Shown piece by piece: positions 47,373-56,479 of a stretch of 62,000 nt of DNA (positions are counted from its first letter, which is position 1; every line of letters starts with the position of its first letter). The position numbers and the translations under genes were made by a program. This DNA comes from Cristatella mucedo (lineage: Eukaryota > Bryozoa > Phylactolaemata > Cristatellidae). The stretch lies in assembly GCA_009760855.2 (NCBI GenBank), contig WPIO01000251.1:1-62000 (forward strand), written 5' to 3'. The notes beneath the pieces are model-generated. The model ran no database searches, was not told where the DNA came from, and was given only the letters and a program-made list of their open reading frames with translations.

Positions 47373-48155
47373 CCAAAGTGACCTTTCATTAGACGACCAC
47401 ACCAGCTCCACAGTTTAGTCTGCCTACTTTCAGCTGCAAAATTATAGGTTTTGGGCTTATATAGATATAGATACCACATATAAATTCGTCCGTGCATTTG
47501 CGACATTCCTTCTGGAATTATGTAACGTTCTTCCTGGTTCCTGGTCTACTGGCCTGTGCACTCAGGCGCTTACAGCTGGTGCCAAACTCTGCAGCTAGGC
47601 TTGTCTGTCGTGAGCGTCACAGTTGCCACATCAAACCAATCCTCGCCTATCTGCACCGGCTCTCTGTCAAACAAGGCATCGAATTCAAGATTCTGTCCCT
47701 CACGTTTAGGCTCCTTCATTATTTGGCTCCAGCCTACCTATCAGATCGGAATCTAACCCATACCTTGTACGAATCTCAAGTTTTGGTGACTGTGTCTTTA
47801 GATTGTATGCTCCCAAAGCCTGGAACTCACACCCGACTTGAGTCGCGACATCCCCTGACTTGACCACATTTAAATAAAAATAAAAACACAGCTATTTGTC
47901 ACAGCATTTAGTGGGTCCCTATGATTTTTATTTCATGTGCATATGCATCCCGAAACTATGTATGCTGTCACTAACCATACTTTAATTCCGACCCTGTGCA
48001 CGTCACCCTTACCTATTTTGTTCTTGTTGTTTATTGCTCAAGCTACCACTAATGATTCAATCGTGCTTCCTTTGTATCAGATGTCCAGTGCCTAGAAAGA
48101 AATTGAATTCCCTTAGGGCACTTTATCAAATTTATTATCAGTATTAATATTATTT
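47373..48155 (+). mobile_element. L2-A LINE copy, 3' part after nested insertion
   Basis: The copy resumes with CCAAAGTGACCTTTCATTAG, directly continuing the block left at 45782. It carries an ORF (47492-47863) containing LACALRRLQLVPNSAARLVC and a shifted C terminus. It runs through the 3' UTR to a diverged stem-loop (GTCCAGTGCCTAGAAAGAAA ... TAGGGCACTTTATCAAAT) and an ATT-rich tail. Confidence 0.8.
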
Positions 48156-48169
48156 ATCATTGCGATAAA

Positions 48170-48245
48170 GATAATAAATGTATTAAAACTAGATTTGCAT
48201 AGCACCTAAGGAGAACCTAGTCTTTTTTTGCAATTACATGTGCTA
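48170..48245 (-). mobile_element. L2/SINE2-type tail fragment
   Basis: The plus strand reads GATTTGCATAGCACCTAAGG, AGAACCTAGTC, then TGCAATTACATGTGC. This resembles the reverse complement of the SINE2 tail (CATTTGTATAGCGCTCTAAC ...). No head belongs to it before the next SINE2 tail begins. Confidence 0.4.
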
Positions 48246-48304
48246 TAAACGAACATGCTAACACTGAATTTTTAAATATGCGTGCGATTATGCTTCCTAA
48301 AAAA

Positions 48305-48462
48305 ATATTTAAGATTAATTTCAATAGCATCACTAATATAACTTAATCTTTATTCGTGTGCTTCATATAAGACCAGGTGCCCGAGCTCGTGACTTTGATC
48401 ATCAAATGCAGTCACCTGGACCCCGGTAGGGCAATTATTTAAACCACTACATCATCTCATCT
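48305..48462 (-). mobile_element. SINE2 copy
   Basis: The plus strand shows the reversed tail (TTTCAATAGCATCACTAATA, TAACTTAATCTTTATTCGTG, TGCTTCATATAA) followed by the reversed head (GGTGCCCGAGCTCGTGACTT, CACCTGGACCCCGGTAGGGC, AATTATTTAAACC). Tail and head match the copy at 33886-34020 in order. The B-box and A-box are mutated. Confidence 0.65.
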
Positions 48463-48729
48463 GTAACGTGCCTAGGAAGAGAGTGAATCTCATCTTTTCG
48501 TTTAGCTTTAAAAAAACTGAAGACATTGACCTACTTCTAGTGATTTTAGGACGATTAAAAAGAAGCTTAAACTACGCTTTCCCCTTAAGGTGTTTACCGG
48601 TTCAAGCTCATTTTTGTGTTTATGTTTGTCATCGCTTTACAATGTTCATTTTTCTTTTAGCGTTTAAATGGGTATGGGAAACAATTTATAACTTATTGGT
48701 TGCCATGCAAAACTGCTTATTACTATATA

Positions 48730-49371
48730 ACTTCGGTTCTGCCCTTATTTATCCAGAAGTGTTTGCACGAAATCTTGGTGTGCAGCTCCAAATTGACTTT
48801 TCCCATGCCAATTAATTACGCTGCATAGTCAAATCTGCCAACATTGAGCTACATAACCTTGCTGAAATTCAGGCACACTTTTACACAATTTCAACATTTA
48901 AATTGCTTAGGCAGTTGTGGCTTCTACTGAAAACTTTAGTAACTCACTGCTTGCTGTTCTACCACACTGTATACTCAGACGCTAAACGTAGGCACACAAA
49001 TCAGCAACTGCACTGGGCTGAGGTGAGCATGCCAGTTGACACATCAGATCACTTCTCGCCTACCGCCTTTAGCTCGAACTCAAGGAGCATATTGCGTATT
49101 GTCATATCAACTTTATGGTTCTGTTACTCACTTATCGTAACTTGTATTCCCTGTTTCCAGCCTTCCGATCGAAACTGCTGCCCCGATAGGCTAGTCATCG
49201 TACCACCCACTTTTCAGAATAAAGCTGTATACCTATGCTTTGAACGAAGCTAAAGTCCTTATGAGACCGCACCGTCAGTTCGTATCCTCCCAAAGCCTGA
49301 AACTCACTCACTGCTGACGTTAAGGCATTGCCTAATTTGACGACATTTAAGAATAAGCTAAAAGCACATGT
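48730..49371 (+). mobile_element. L2-type LINE copy, diverged, outer level of a nest
   Basis: The end of ORF 48468-48815 reads FARNLGVQLQIDFS, equivalent to the SARNLSVIFQSDLS block of L2-A. Further blocks follow on the plus strand: AGTCAAATCTGCCAACATTG, AACTCACTGCTTGCTGTTCT and GATCACTTCTCGCCTACCGC. The copy breaks off after AAAGCACAT, where a minus-strand L2-A tail begins. It may resume at about 50899. Confidence 0.6.
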
Positions 49372-50898
49372 AATAATAATGATGATACATTTGAAATGGC
49401 GCCCTTAGAGAATTCAATCTCTTTCTAGGCACTTTACATTTGCTGCTAACGAGGCACAAACGCAAGGTCAGTTGTAGCATACTTAATAACAACAGTAATA
49501 ACATATGTAGTGGTGACATTCACAGGGTCTGCATGCATGTTTTGTTAGTGGCAGCATGCACAGTGTCAGCAAACATAACACATAAAGGACTTGCATGCTG
49601 ACCCTGTTCTTGTCACCCCTAACCATGTTATTCAAGTTTTTTATCAAGCCTAATATTATTCACCATTCAATCGCGTTTTCCTTTGCGGCAAATGTAAAGC
49701 GTCTAGAAAGAGATTGATTTCTCTGAGGGCGCTTTATCAAGTGCATTATTTTTTTTTTTATTATTAAAGGAGGAATCGTAAGGACTAGCTTAATGCTGTG
49801 ATAAATAGATGCGTTTTTAGTTTCTTTTTAAATGTTAACAAGTCAGTAAGAACATCACGAGTGAGTTCCAGGCTTTTTGAGCATACGGACTAAAGGCACG
49901 GTGGCTGAGATTTCTATAAGGTGTGGGTAAATAGTTAGATTCCGAAAAGCATTTCACACGATGCTTAGCCTGGTGGGGCAGTAGATCTGATAGTTAGGCT
50001 GGAGCCAAATAATAAATTGACCTAAAAGGGAATGACAAAAGCTCAAAGTCAATGCGTTGCTCGACTGTGAGCCGGTGCAGCTCGGCAAGGATGAATTTGA
50101 TGTGGCAACTGCTATGCTCATGACAGACAAGCGACAGCTGCAGAGTTTTGCAACAGCAACCTGAGTGCAATGCCGGTAGACCAGCAAGCAGTGAGTTAAA
50201 GAAGTCAAAATGGGGCGTCACAAATGCATGGATCAATTTAAATGTGGTATCCCTATCTAAATAAGCCCAAATTTTATTAATTTTAGTAAGCTGATAGTAG
50301 GAAACTTTGACTGTGGTGGTGATGTGGTCGCCTAATGAAAGGTCTCTTTAGAACAAGACACCTAAATTTCTTGCAGATTCAACAGAATATTGATGGCTGA
50401 GCCGATCGTGAGCATTAGCCCTTTCAATTTCTGAATTATACTTGGTTTCCAATGACTAATACATTTATTGTATCATCATTCAGTTAAGGAAATGTTGATG
50501 CCATCCGTGCGCGAATGTCATCAATACGTGCAGCATCGGAGTTGAGAGAATTCGACGAGCTGGAGGGCTGGGAGAGATTAAAGCAAAAGTACAACTGAGT
50601 GTCGTGTGCATTGAAGCAAAAGCCCAGATTGTGCTTGGCAATCAAATCGATGAGAGGGAGAGCATAAATCTTTAAAGAATGGGACCATGCGAAGAGCTCT
50701 GAGGTAGTCCATATTGTAGAGGCTCCTGGGATGATCTTTGTCCATTCGCATCGATATTATGGATTCTCCCATCGAGATAGGACCTAAACCATCGCAATGC
50801 AATGGTAGTGATGACCATGCGAGATGAAATGCGCTCGAGAAGGACTGGGCGATCGACATGTTTCCCACAGCAAATAATAAGTCCTTTAGATGAATTTT
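49372..50898 (-). mobile_element. L2-A LINE copy containing a nested L2-A tail
   Basis: The 3' end shows an AAT-type tract, the terminal stem-loop (CATTTGAAATGGCGCCCTTA ... TCTTTCTAGGCACTTTACAT) and the 3' UTR up to 49589. After the insertion at 49590-49764 the same copy continues at 49765-49771 with GGAATCGTAAGGACTAGC and then the coding region. ORFs 49994-50236, 50578-50901 and 50672-51001 hold RT pieces, including FNSLLAGLPALHSG and DGRIHNIDANGQRSSQEPLQ. The catalytic YADD motif is altered to NAHD. The reading frame is broken several times. Confidence 0.75.
49590..49764 (+). mobile_element. Nested L2-A LINE 3' fragment
   Basis: This fragment runs from CTTGCATGCTGACCCTGTTC through the end of the 3' UTR to the terminal stem-loop (GTAAAGCGTCTAGAAAGAGA ... 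GAGGGCGCTTTATCAAGTGC) and a T-rich ATT tail. It lies inside a minus-strand L2-A copy. TAAAGGA is found on both sides (49583-49589 and 49765-49771) and fits a target-site duplication, because the host copy reads smoothly across the junction when one TAAAGGA is removed. Confidence 0.82.
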
Positions 50899-53040
50899 CA
50901 ATGTGCTTATACTTGCTAAAACTGTGCATGTTACGACTCACTATATTCGCAAGCTGAGACAGGTTAGCACTAATTACTTGATCATTTTTCCCTTTCACCA
51001 AATTTTAAGTGAGAAGAAAGAGATTTGTGTAATTGGGGGTGCTATTAAAAATTATCTTTTCATAATATATATTTATGAATGTCAAAATATTGAAACTGTA
51101 CTCGTATTAGCTGCTTCGCCACTGAACTGAATCGAGACCTGTTGTAGCTAAAGACTGTCATTCTCAAAGGTAATTTTAACTAATACATGAACTATGCGAT
51201 AAAACAAGTCCCCAAATAGCAGAGTAATGTTCAGGATTTATAAATTGCATCAGTTTTTGCTTTTTTTGCAGTTGCAAATTTTTCATTTGATTCCTGATCT
51301 CGGGCCAATATTCGTGAATTTCGACTACTTTTGACCGTGGCAGATTTTAACAGGGATCAGTATGTCACCAACTAAATAGGATAACCCCAAAATAAACAGC
51401 CATCGTGTTAACTCTTTCGGCTACACATAGTAGTTAAACTTCGCTTGTGCTCCTTAATTGTTGTCTTAAAATAAGCCTTGAGTTTTTTAACCAAATTTCG
51501 CCAGGGTTTTTATTTTAATGTATTTGCCTTTTTTCAATTGTGTTTAGCCAAATACTACATTAGAACTTGGTTAATGGTGAACCAATAAATGCTCCAAATT
51601 AATAGTCTCTTGATTCTTTCGAATGTAGCTGACGCTGATAAGCCTAGCATGATTCATTTACTTATCAACAGGTATCGAGTTGATCGCCGTTGGCGTGACT
51701 GCAGGTTAAATATAAGTAGCTACGGCTTAATAGAAATTGAGCCTGTACTATTAAGCTCTCAACAAACAAGAGTTAGTACGAGTTAGACAAAACGTTTTAG
51801 TGCTATGAGTAGGAAAATCCTTAGCCAATATTTCGCGTGAATTGACCCTAAAATCACAAATTAAGGAAAAACGAATATGATACAGAACACTTAACATCCT
51901 ACTGAATATCCGAGCATAATATGTTCAAGTACTTTCTTTTTAGCCAGTCCGTCTGCTAAACTTTGAGTTTCATCATGTGACTGAGCTCATCGAAAAGAAA
52001 CCAAATTCACCATAAAAGGAGGCTTATACATTTTTAGCGCATTGATAGAAAAAGCCAAAACCTTTAAAATGAAATTTAATAATATATACAGCTAGAAGAT
52101 TTGTATCGACATTACAGATTTTTCCTTCAAACGGCACGCTAACAGTTTTTACTTATGTTACAATTTCTAGCTATCAATATACATCAAAGCGCATCCTATG
52201 GCACAGGTCTTCAGTATAAGGTGATCTGCGGTCGCAAAACGTTTTTATAATTAGGCACAATGCAATCCTTGGTTTGACTTAGCCTATGTTCTATCATAGA
52301 TTTTAATTCATCCTAAAAAATAAGAGAAAAATTTAGAACATGATATAGGTAATCATGAAGGTTGCTCTTTGACTCCCATTCGAAGGCTATTCTAGATTGC
52401 ATAATAACTGAGGCACATTTTCATGGGATTACGATGCATTTACAGAGTTACACTCATAAAATGCTTACACCGAAACTGAGCCATCTTCTCAAGAGCAACC
52501 GAAGTCTCTACCAACTCTAGCAATTTTTATTTGATTTAAGTAACTTTTTTCTAGACTTCACGCTCGACGATTTACAAATCAAAGTGTCAATCCTTGTCGT
52601 GACATCATAATTCTCTTCATCAGCTAACTACATTATCATTCTTTAATGATTGCTTTTAACGATCTCTAAAATCATCTGTAAACCGAGTAGGTCTGAAGCT
52701 AGATAGAACCCATTTCTATTGTTCTGCTTCAAAGATTCTTACATTTACTACTGCCCTACTAAGCGTACATAGTAAACTTTTCCTTAGCCACTGGTTCATT
52801 TGTAGCGTCTTTAAAGAAGCTACTGTAGACCACTTATTAGGAAGGTATCCTAGAAAATTTATTCAACTAGTAAAAATCTTTACTATTATCCGTTCGTATC
52901 TAGAACGCTTAAGGGGGTAGTGACTGACCAGTTAAGCAATAAAATGCAATCCTCAAACAGAGCACGTAAGTTTCTATTATAATGTTGGAAACTCACTCAA
53001 CAAATTCAGCCTTGCTGAGGGTATATAATGACATTCTCTG
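50899..53040. other. AT-rich DNA, mostly unidentified
   Basis: At 50899-50935 the sequence AATGTGCTTATACTTGCTAA resembles the 3' UTR of L2-A and may be the continuation of the copy that breaks off at 49371. Beyond that, ORFs are short (up to 75 codons) and nothing could be recognised. Confidence 0.4.
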
Positions 53041-53052
53041 TAAGATCTAGCC

Positions 53053-55116
53053 ATGTGGCTAAAGTACTCGCCTCACCCCAGGTCAAGGTCAGTGAGCCGA
53101 GATGGCACGCTGCCCCAGCTCGATCGAGCACATCGGGCTGCCTCGAGCATAGGCCTCAAGTTCAGGCCGGAAAAGTGTAGGACGCTGGTGCGCTACCCTG
53201 CGGCGTCGGAGAGCCTGGTCTTTACCATCGCCGGCTCCCCGCTTCCAATGCTACGAGACGAGGAGGCGCACCTATACCTAGGTGCCCCCCAGGGCTTTGC
53301 TTACCCTCGGGCGGAGGTAGAGACGGCGATCTCCCTCCTCACCCGGGATATAGCCTTGCTTCAGACGTCCCTCCTGGCTCCGTGGCAGAAGATGGACGCC
53401 CTCCGCACGTTTCTTATGCCCAGATTGGAGTATCTGGGACGTGCGAAATGGCTCCGAAAGAAGCTCCTGGTCCCAGCCGACAGAGCGATTAAGGACTTCT
53501 GCAGGTCGGTTTGCTCCCTTCCGGACAAAGCCACTCTGGGCTTCTTCCACGCCTCACGCTCCAGTGGTGGCCTTGGCCTTCTCCCGCTCTCGCAGGATGT
53601 GGACATCCTTCGCGCCACGAAGGCGTGCCGCATGCTGTCCTCTCCGGACTGGACGGTGGCAGGAGTTGCTCTGGAGGGGCTTGATGGCGCCATAAAGGTA
53701 CTTAAAGGGTCGCCCTCGGACGAGGCCAGAACCATCTTCCTGTCGGGCGGTTCCTTTGAACATGCCTTGGGTGCTGGTTCAAGGTCGCTCTGGTCTGAGG
53801 CCCGCCATGCGCTCAAACGCCTGGGTGTTGGTGCCCAGTACGCCGATGGAAAGATTCTGCTCCACTGGATCGAAGGGGACCATGAGCGCCCTCAGTTCGC
53901 CCCCTCCGAAAAGGTCTCCACCATCAGACAGGACCTGGCAAAGTCATGGGCGGTATATTGGTGCGAGAGGCGTGATCAGGGGAAAGTGGCTCGCTGTCTG
54001 GCTACAGACAGACACAGCAACCACACCCACTTCCTCTTTTCGGGCCTCGGTGTCACTTTTGCTGCTTGGCGCTTTGTTTTCCGTGCCAGGCTGGACCTCC
54101 TGCCGGTGGCCGCTGCCAGGGCCAGGTTTGACCCCACGTCGGAGCACCTCTGCCGCAAGGGCTGCGGTCAGCGCGAGACGCTGCCGCACGTCCTGAACAA
54201 TTGCCCAAGCATGATGGTTTCCATCACTAAACGGCATGACGCGGTCCTGTACCGGCTCCTGGAGGCGCTGCCTTGGGCACTGAGGAGACACGCCCGAGTG
54301 GACCAGCACCATGAGCTTGACCCGATCCAGCATCGTCGCCCAGACCTTGTCATCGACACGGGTGCCTACGCGGTAGTGGTCGACGTATCGGTCCCGTTCG
54401 ACAACGGCGAGCTCGCGCTAGAGGTGGCAGCCGAAAGGAAGCTCCTCAAATACATTGAGCTGGTGGATGAGCTTCGCGTCCGAGGACGCCAGGTTGAGCA
54501 CTGCGCCTTCAACGTGGGCTCCCTCGGTGCCTGGCACCCTGAGAACGAGAGGACCCTGGCAGCCCTCAGGGTGAGCCAGCGCCACCACAGGCTTCTCAGG
54601 AAGCTCTGTGTAGCGGACGCCATTAATGGCTCGGCCAGGGTCTGGCTGCGATTTGTGGGCACTACAGACAGCCCACATGAGGGAGCGCGGCCGTCACGTG
54701 ACCCGCCTGCGCCTGGAGACAATGGGGCGTCGCCCACAACGCACTGGACGGACGCCCCACCTATCTCTGGATTGGAAAGGCATAGAGGAGAGCTGCCCCA
54801 GCCCGTGACTACACCACCCGAGATAGCTCCCCTCCAGAGTCCAGCCGGCTCGGTAGAGCGGGACATTCGCGCGAGAGCTCCAGAGAGAGCCGGTCAGTCA
54901 CAGCCAGTAAGGCTCAGTGGCGCCGCCCTCCAACGAGCAGCGGCTCAGTACACTGTGACACGCCCTCCCACACAGCGCGCGACCGTTGGGGAGCTTTGGA
55001 GGAGGGCTACCCCGATCAGGCTCGGGGTGCCCCAGCAAGCAAGCGCGACACCTGAGGTCTGGCCACCTCCAGATCGCGATGCTGGTCCCACCCGAGAGGT
55101 GTCTCGGAGGACCTAG
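53053..55116 (+). CDS. C-terminal part of an R2/NeSL-type LINE protein
   Basis: An uninterrupted ORF of 687 codons encodes the downstream part of a polyprotein of restriction-like-endonuclease LINEs. Residues 20-35 resemble the segment after the RT catalytic motif (GLKFRPEKC), followed by an RT thumb (LYLGAP at about 75; WLRKKL; GGLGLLPL). A CCHC knuckle follows: C367, C371, H379, C384. The endonuclease shows RPD (P430-D431), D444 within VVVDVSVPFDN, and K463, K466 and Y467, matching the PD-(D/E)XK pattern that nicks the target in R2-type elements. Residues from about 540 to 687 form a Pro/Ala/Arg-rich extension I do not recognise. RT fingers and the catalytic YADD-type motif are absent, so the ATG at 53053 lies in or near flanking DNA and is probably not a real start. 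GC content is high against AT-rich flanks, and no stop has accumulated, suggesting a recent insertion. Confidence 0.85.
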   Translation: MWLKYSPHPRSRSVSRDGTLPQLDRAHRAASSIGLKFRPEKCRTLVRYPAASESLVFTIAGSPLPMLRDEEAHLYLGAPQGFAYPRAEVETAISLLTRDIALLQTSLLAPWQKMDALRTFLMPRLEYLGRAKWLRKKLLVPADRAIKDFCRSVCSLPDKATLGFFHASRSSGGLGLLPLSQDVDILRATKACRMLSSPDWTVAGVALEGLDGAIKVLKGSPSDEARTIFLSGGSFEHALGAGSRSLWSEARHALKRLGVGAQYADGKILLHWIEGDHERPQFAPSEKVSTIRQDLAKSWAVYWCERRDQGKVARCLATDRHSNHTHFLFSGLGVTFAAWRFVFRARLDLLPVAAARARFDPTSEHLCRKGCGQRETLPHVLNNCPSMMVSITKRHDAVLYRLLEALPWALRRHARVDQHHELDPIQHRRPDLVIDTGAYAVVVDVSVPFDNGELALEVAAERKLLKYIELVDELRVRGRQVEHCAFNVGSLGAWHPENERTLAALRVSQRHHRLLRKLCVADAINGSARVWLRFVGTTDSPHEGARPSRDPPAPGDNGASPTTHWTDAPPISGLERHRGELPQPVTTPPEIAPLQSPAGSVERDIRARAPERAGQSQPVRLSGAALQRAAAQYTVTRPPTQRATVGELWRRATPIRLGVPQQASATPEVWPPPDRDAGPTREVSRRT

Positions 55117-55157
55117 GCCGACCATGTACCCCACCAGTTATTAAATAAATATATTTT
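53085..55157 (+). mobile_element. R2/NeSL-type LINE, 5'-truncated copy
   Basis: The element consists of the coding region described at 53053-55116 and a 3' UTR of only about 40 bp (CCGACCATGTACCCCACCAG, then TTATTAAATAAATATATTTT). Its 3' end abuts TAGGTAAAGTGGTTGC, the D-arm/A-box part of a SINE1 copy. The 5' junction is uncertain. At 53046-53075 AGCCATGTGGCTAAAGTACT looks like a tRNA-type A-box, and at 53094-53108 GAGCCGAGATGGCAC matches the SINE1 start (GAGCCGTGATGGCAC at 55919-55933) in 14 of 15 bases. The second match is also compatible with native coding sequence. No poly-A or long microsatellite tail is present. Confidence 0.75.
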
Positions 55158-55325
55158 TAGGTAAAGTGGTTGCTTTCACGACCTCGGTCCCGTGGTTTTG
55201 GGTTCGATTCCTGCGGTGGGAGATTCTTTATCGCCACAGCAAGCGGTGGTGATAGCCGTAAAGGCTCTTCTGTCGCTATACAGAAAGAGGCTGTTTAATC
55301 AGCTAGGATTTATTTATTTATTTTA
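55158..55325 (+). mobile_element. SINE1 copy lacking its first bases
   Basis: The copy starts inside the tRNA-like head at TAGGTAAAGTGG (55158-55169, A-box region) and has an intact B box GGTTCGATTCC (55201-55211). The body follows: GATTCTTTATCGCCACAGCA, AGCGGTGGTGATAGCC, then GTAAAGGCTCTTCTGTCGCT and ATACAGAAAGAGGCTGTTTA, which fold back on each other as a 9-bp stem with one bulge. It ends with ATCAGCTAGGATTTATTTAT and an (ATTT)n tail. The first 15 or so bases of the head are replaced by the 3' end of the R2/NeSL-type element, which looks inserted into this SINE. Confidence 0.85.
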
Positions 55326-55918
55326 TAACCACCGCAAGCACGAGCCAAGTAGCCTGATTCCGACGAGCTGCAGAGATGAGATATTAAACCTTTCATCCTC
55401 TCCAATCGGATCTGGTTATATAAAAGTAAACATAGCACAAGAGATATGAATACATGGCTGTGACTATTAATGTATGTCCGTACTTACCACGGAGCCGTTC
55501 GAATTCAGCGGCTAACACTTGGGGGCGAGCTCCATATTTACCTTAAGGGGTCACGGTCAGATACGGCGGCTCTGGGTTTGTACCTGTTTGCAAAGGTAGC
55601 TATGTTAAAAAAAAAGAAGGATGCATGCATCATATATCTTTATTAAGCTTAGAAAATATTGAAATTGAAATTTGACGCTCCTATAGTTGGCACGGAGCTC
55701 GGAAACCTGGACACAGGATACGACCATAGATAGCTACTCGCGGTCATCGAAGTCATTTCCCCCCTCCGTCCTGTCGATTCTTCGCTGTCTGAATATCAAT
55801 CCGCCAGGTGAAGGACAGAGCCGCGGAAAAAAGCGGGGCACTCAAAAAGAAATGTTGACCACTCATCACGAATATTGAGTCGTCAGTGATAGCGACACCT
55901 TTAGCATCCACGCGAACC
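55326..55918. other. Intergenic DNA, possible tRNA-like segment
   Basis: Around 55495-55580 the sequence GAGCCGTTCGAATTCAGCGG followed by CTAACACTTGGGGGCGAGC has a faint tRNA-like look but no proper B box. Nothing else could be identified. ORFs are under 65 codons. Confidence 0.4.
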
Positions 55919-56098
55919 GAGCCGTGATGGCACACTAGGTAAGGCGGTTGCTTTCACGACCTTGGTCCCGAGGTCGTGTGTTCGATTCCTGCGGTGGACG
56001 ATCCTTTATTGCCACTGCTAGCGATGGTGATAGCCTTAAAGGCTCTTCTTTTGCTATACAAAAAAAGGCTGTTTAATCATCTAGGATTTTTTTTAGTG
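55919..56098 (+). mobile_element. SINE1 copy, full-length head
   Basis: The head GAGCCGTGATGGCACACTAG begins at 55919, with TAGGTAAGGCGG at 55936-55947 and a B box TGTTCGATTCC at 55979-55989. Spacing between the boxes fits an RNA polymerase III type 2 promoter. The body GGTGATAGCCTTAAAGGCTC and TTCTTTTGCTATACAAAAAA keeps the hairpin, and the copy ends with ATCATCTAGGATTTTTTTT. The head resembles tRNA but lacks consistent stems, so it is a SINE rather than a tRNA gene. A 5'-truncated SINE2 follows about 10 bp downstream. Confidence 0.85.
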
Positions 56099-56107
56099 TG
56101 TTTGATC

Positions 56108-56212
56108 TCAAAGGTCGCCGGCTTTAGCCACGTGGTATATGTGAAGCGCCTGAATATATATTGACATCTCGTATACACTATACAAAATAATTATGTTTAT
56201 TTATTTTTAATC
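56108..56212 (+). mobile_element. SINE2 copy, head lost
   Basis: The segment reads GTCGCCGGCTTTAGCCACGT, GGTATATGTGAAGCGCCTGA, ATATATATTGACATCTCGTA, TACACTATACAAAATAATTA and then TGTTTATTTATTTTTA. It matches the B-box-to-tail portion of SINE2. The A-box part is absent. Confidence 0.72.
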
Positions 56213-56479
56213 AAACTAATTTAGGCGTAGTTTCTATACTATTTCGGTGAATCTCTTGGCAGAGTTTGGTACAATTCATAGATAAACTCTTTTTAATGCC
56301 TGTCTTACGTAGGAAATAGGATGACGATCAGATACGATGGTATATAGCACAGTGATTACTGGTTTATGTCTCATCTCAGTGGGGAAATAAAGAGAGTTGA
56401 TGTCCGTTAATAAATCATTAGATTATCCCATTACTTACGCCGTTGACTTAAGGGCATTTAGGATTTATTAGACTTTCAC
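56213..56479. other. AT-rich DNA, nothing identified
   Basis: No feature could be recognised between the SINE and the following RT fragment. Confidence 0.4.

Noticed and set aside
53046-53060. ATG at 53053 as the true start of the R2/NeSL-type protein
   Set aside because: The N-terminal finger and catalytic parts of the RT are missing and the ATG lies in tRNA-like flanking sequence, so the open frame simply extends into the flank.
55158-55230. Possible tRNA gene with B box GGTTCGATTCC
   Set aside because: The head lacks paired acceptor and anticodon stems, is followed by a conserved SINE body, and recurs with the same body elsewhere, so it is a SINE head.
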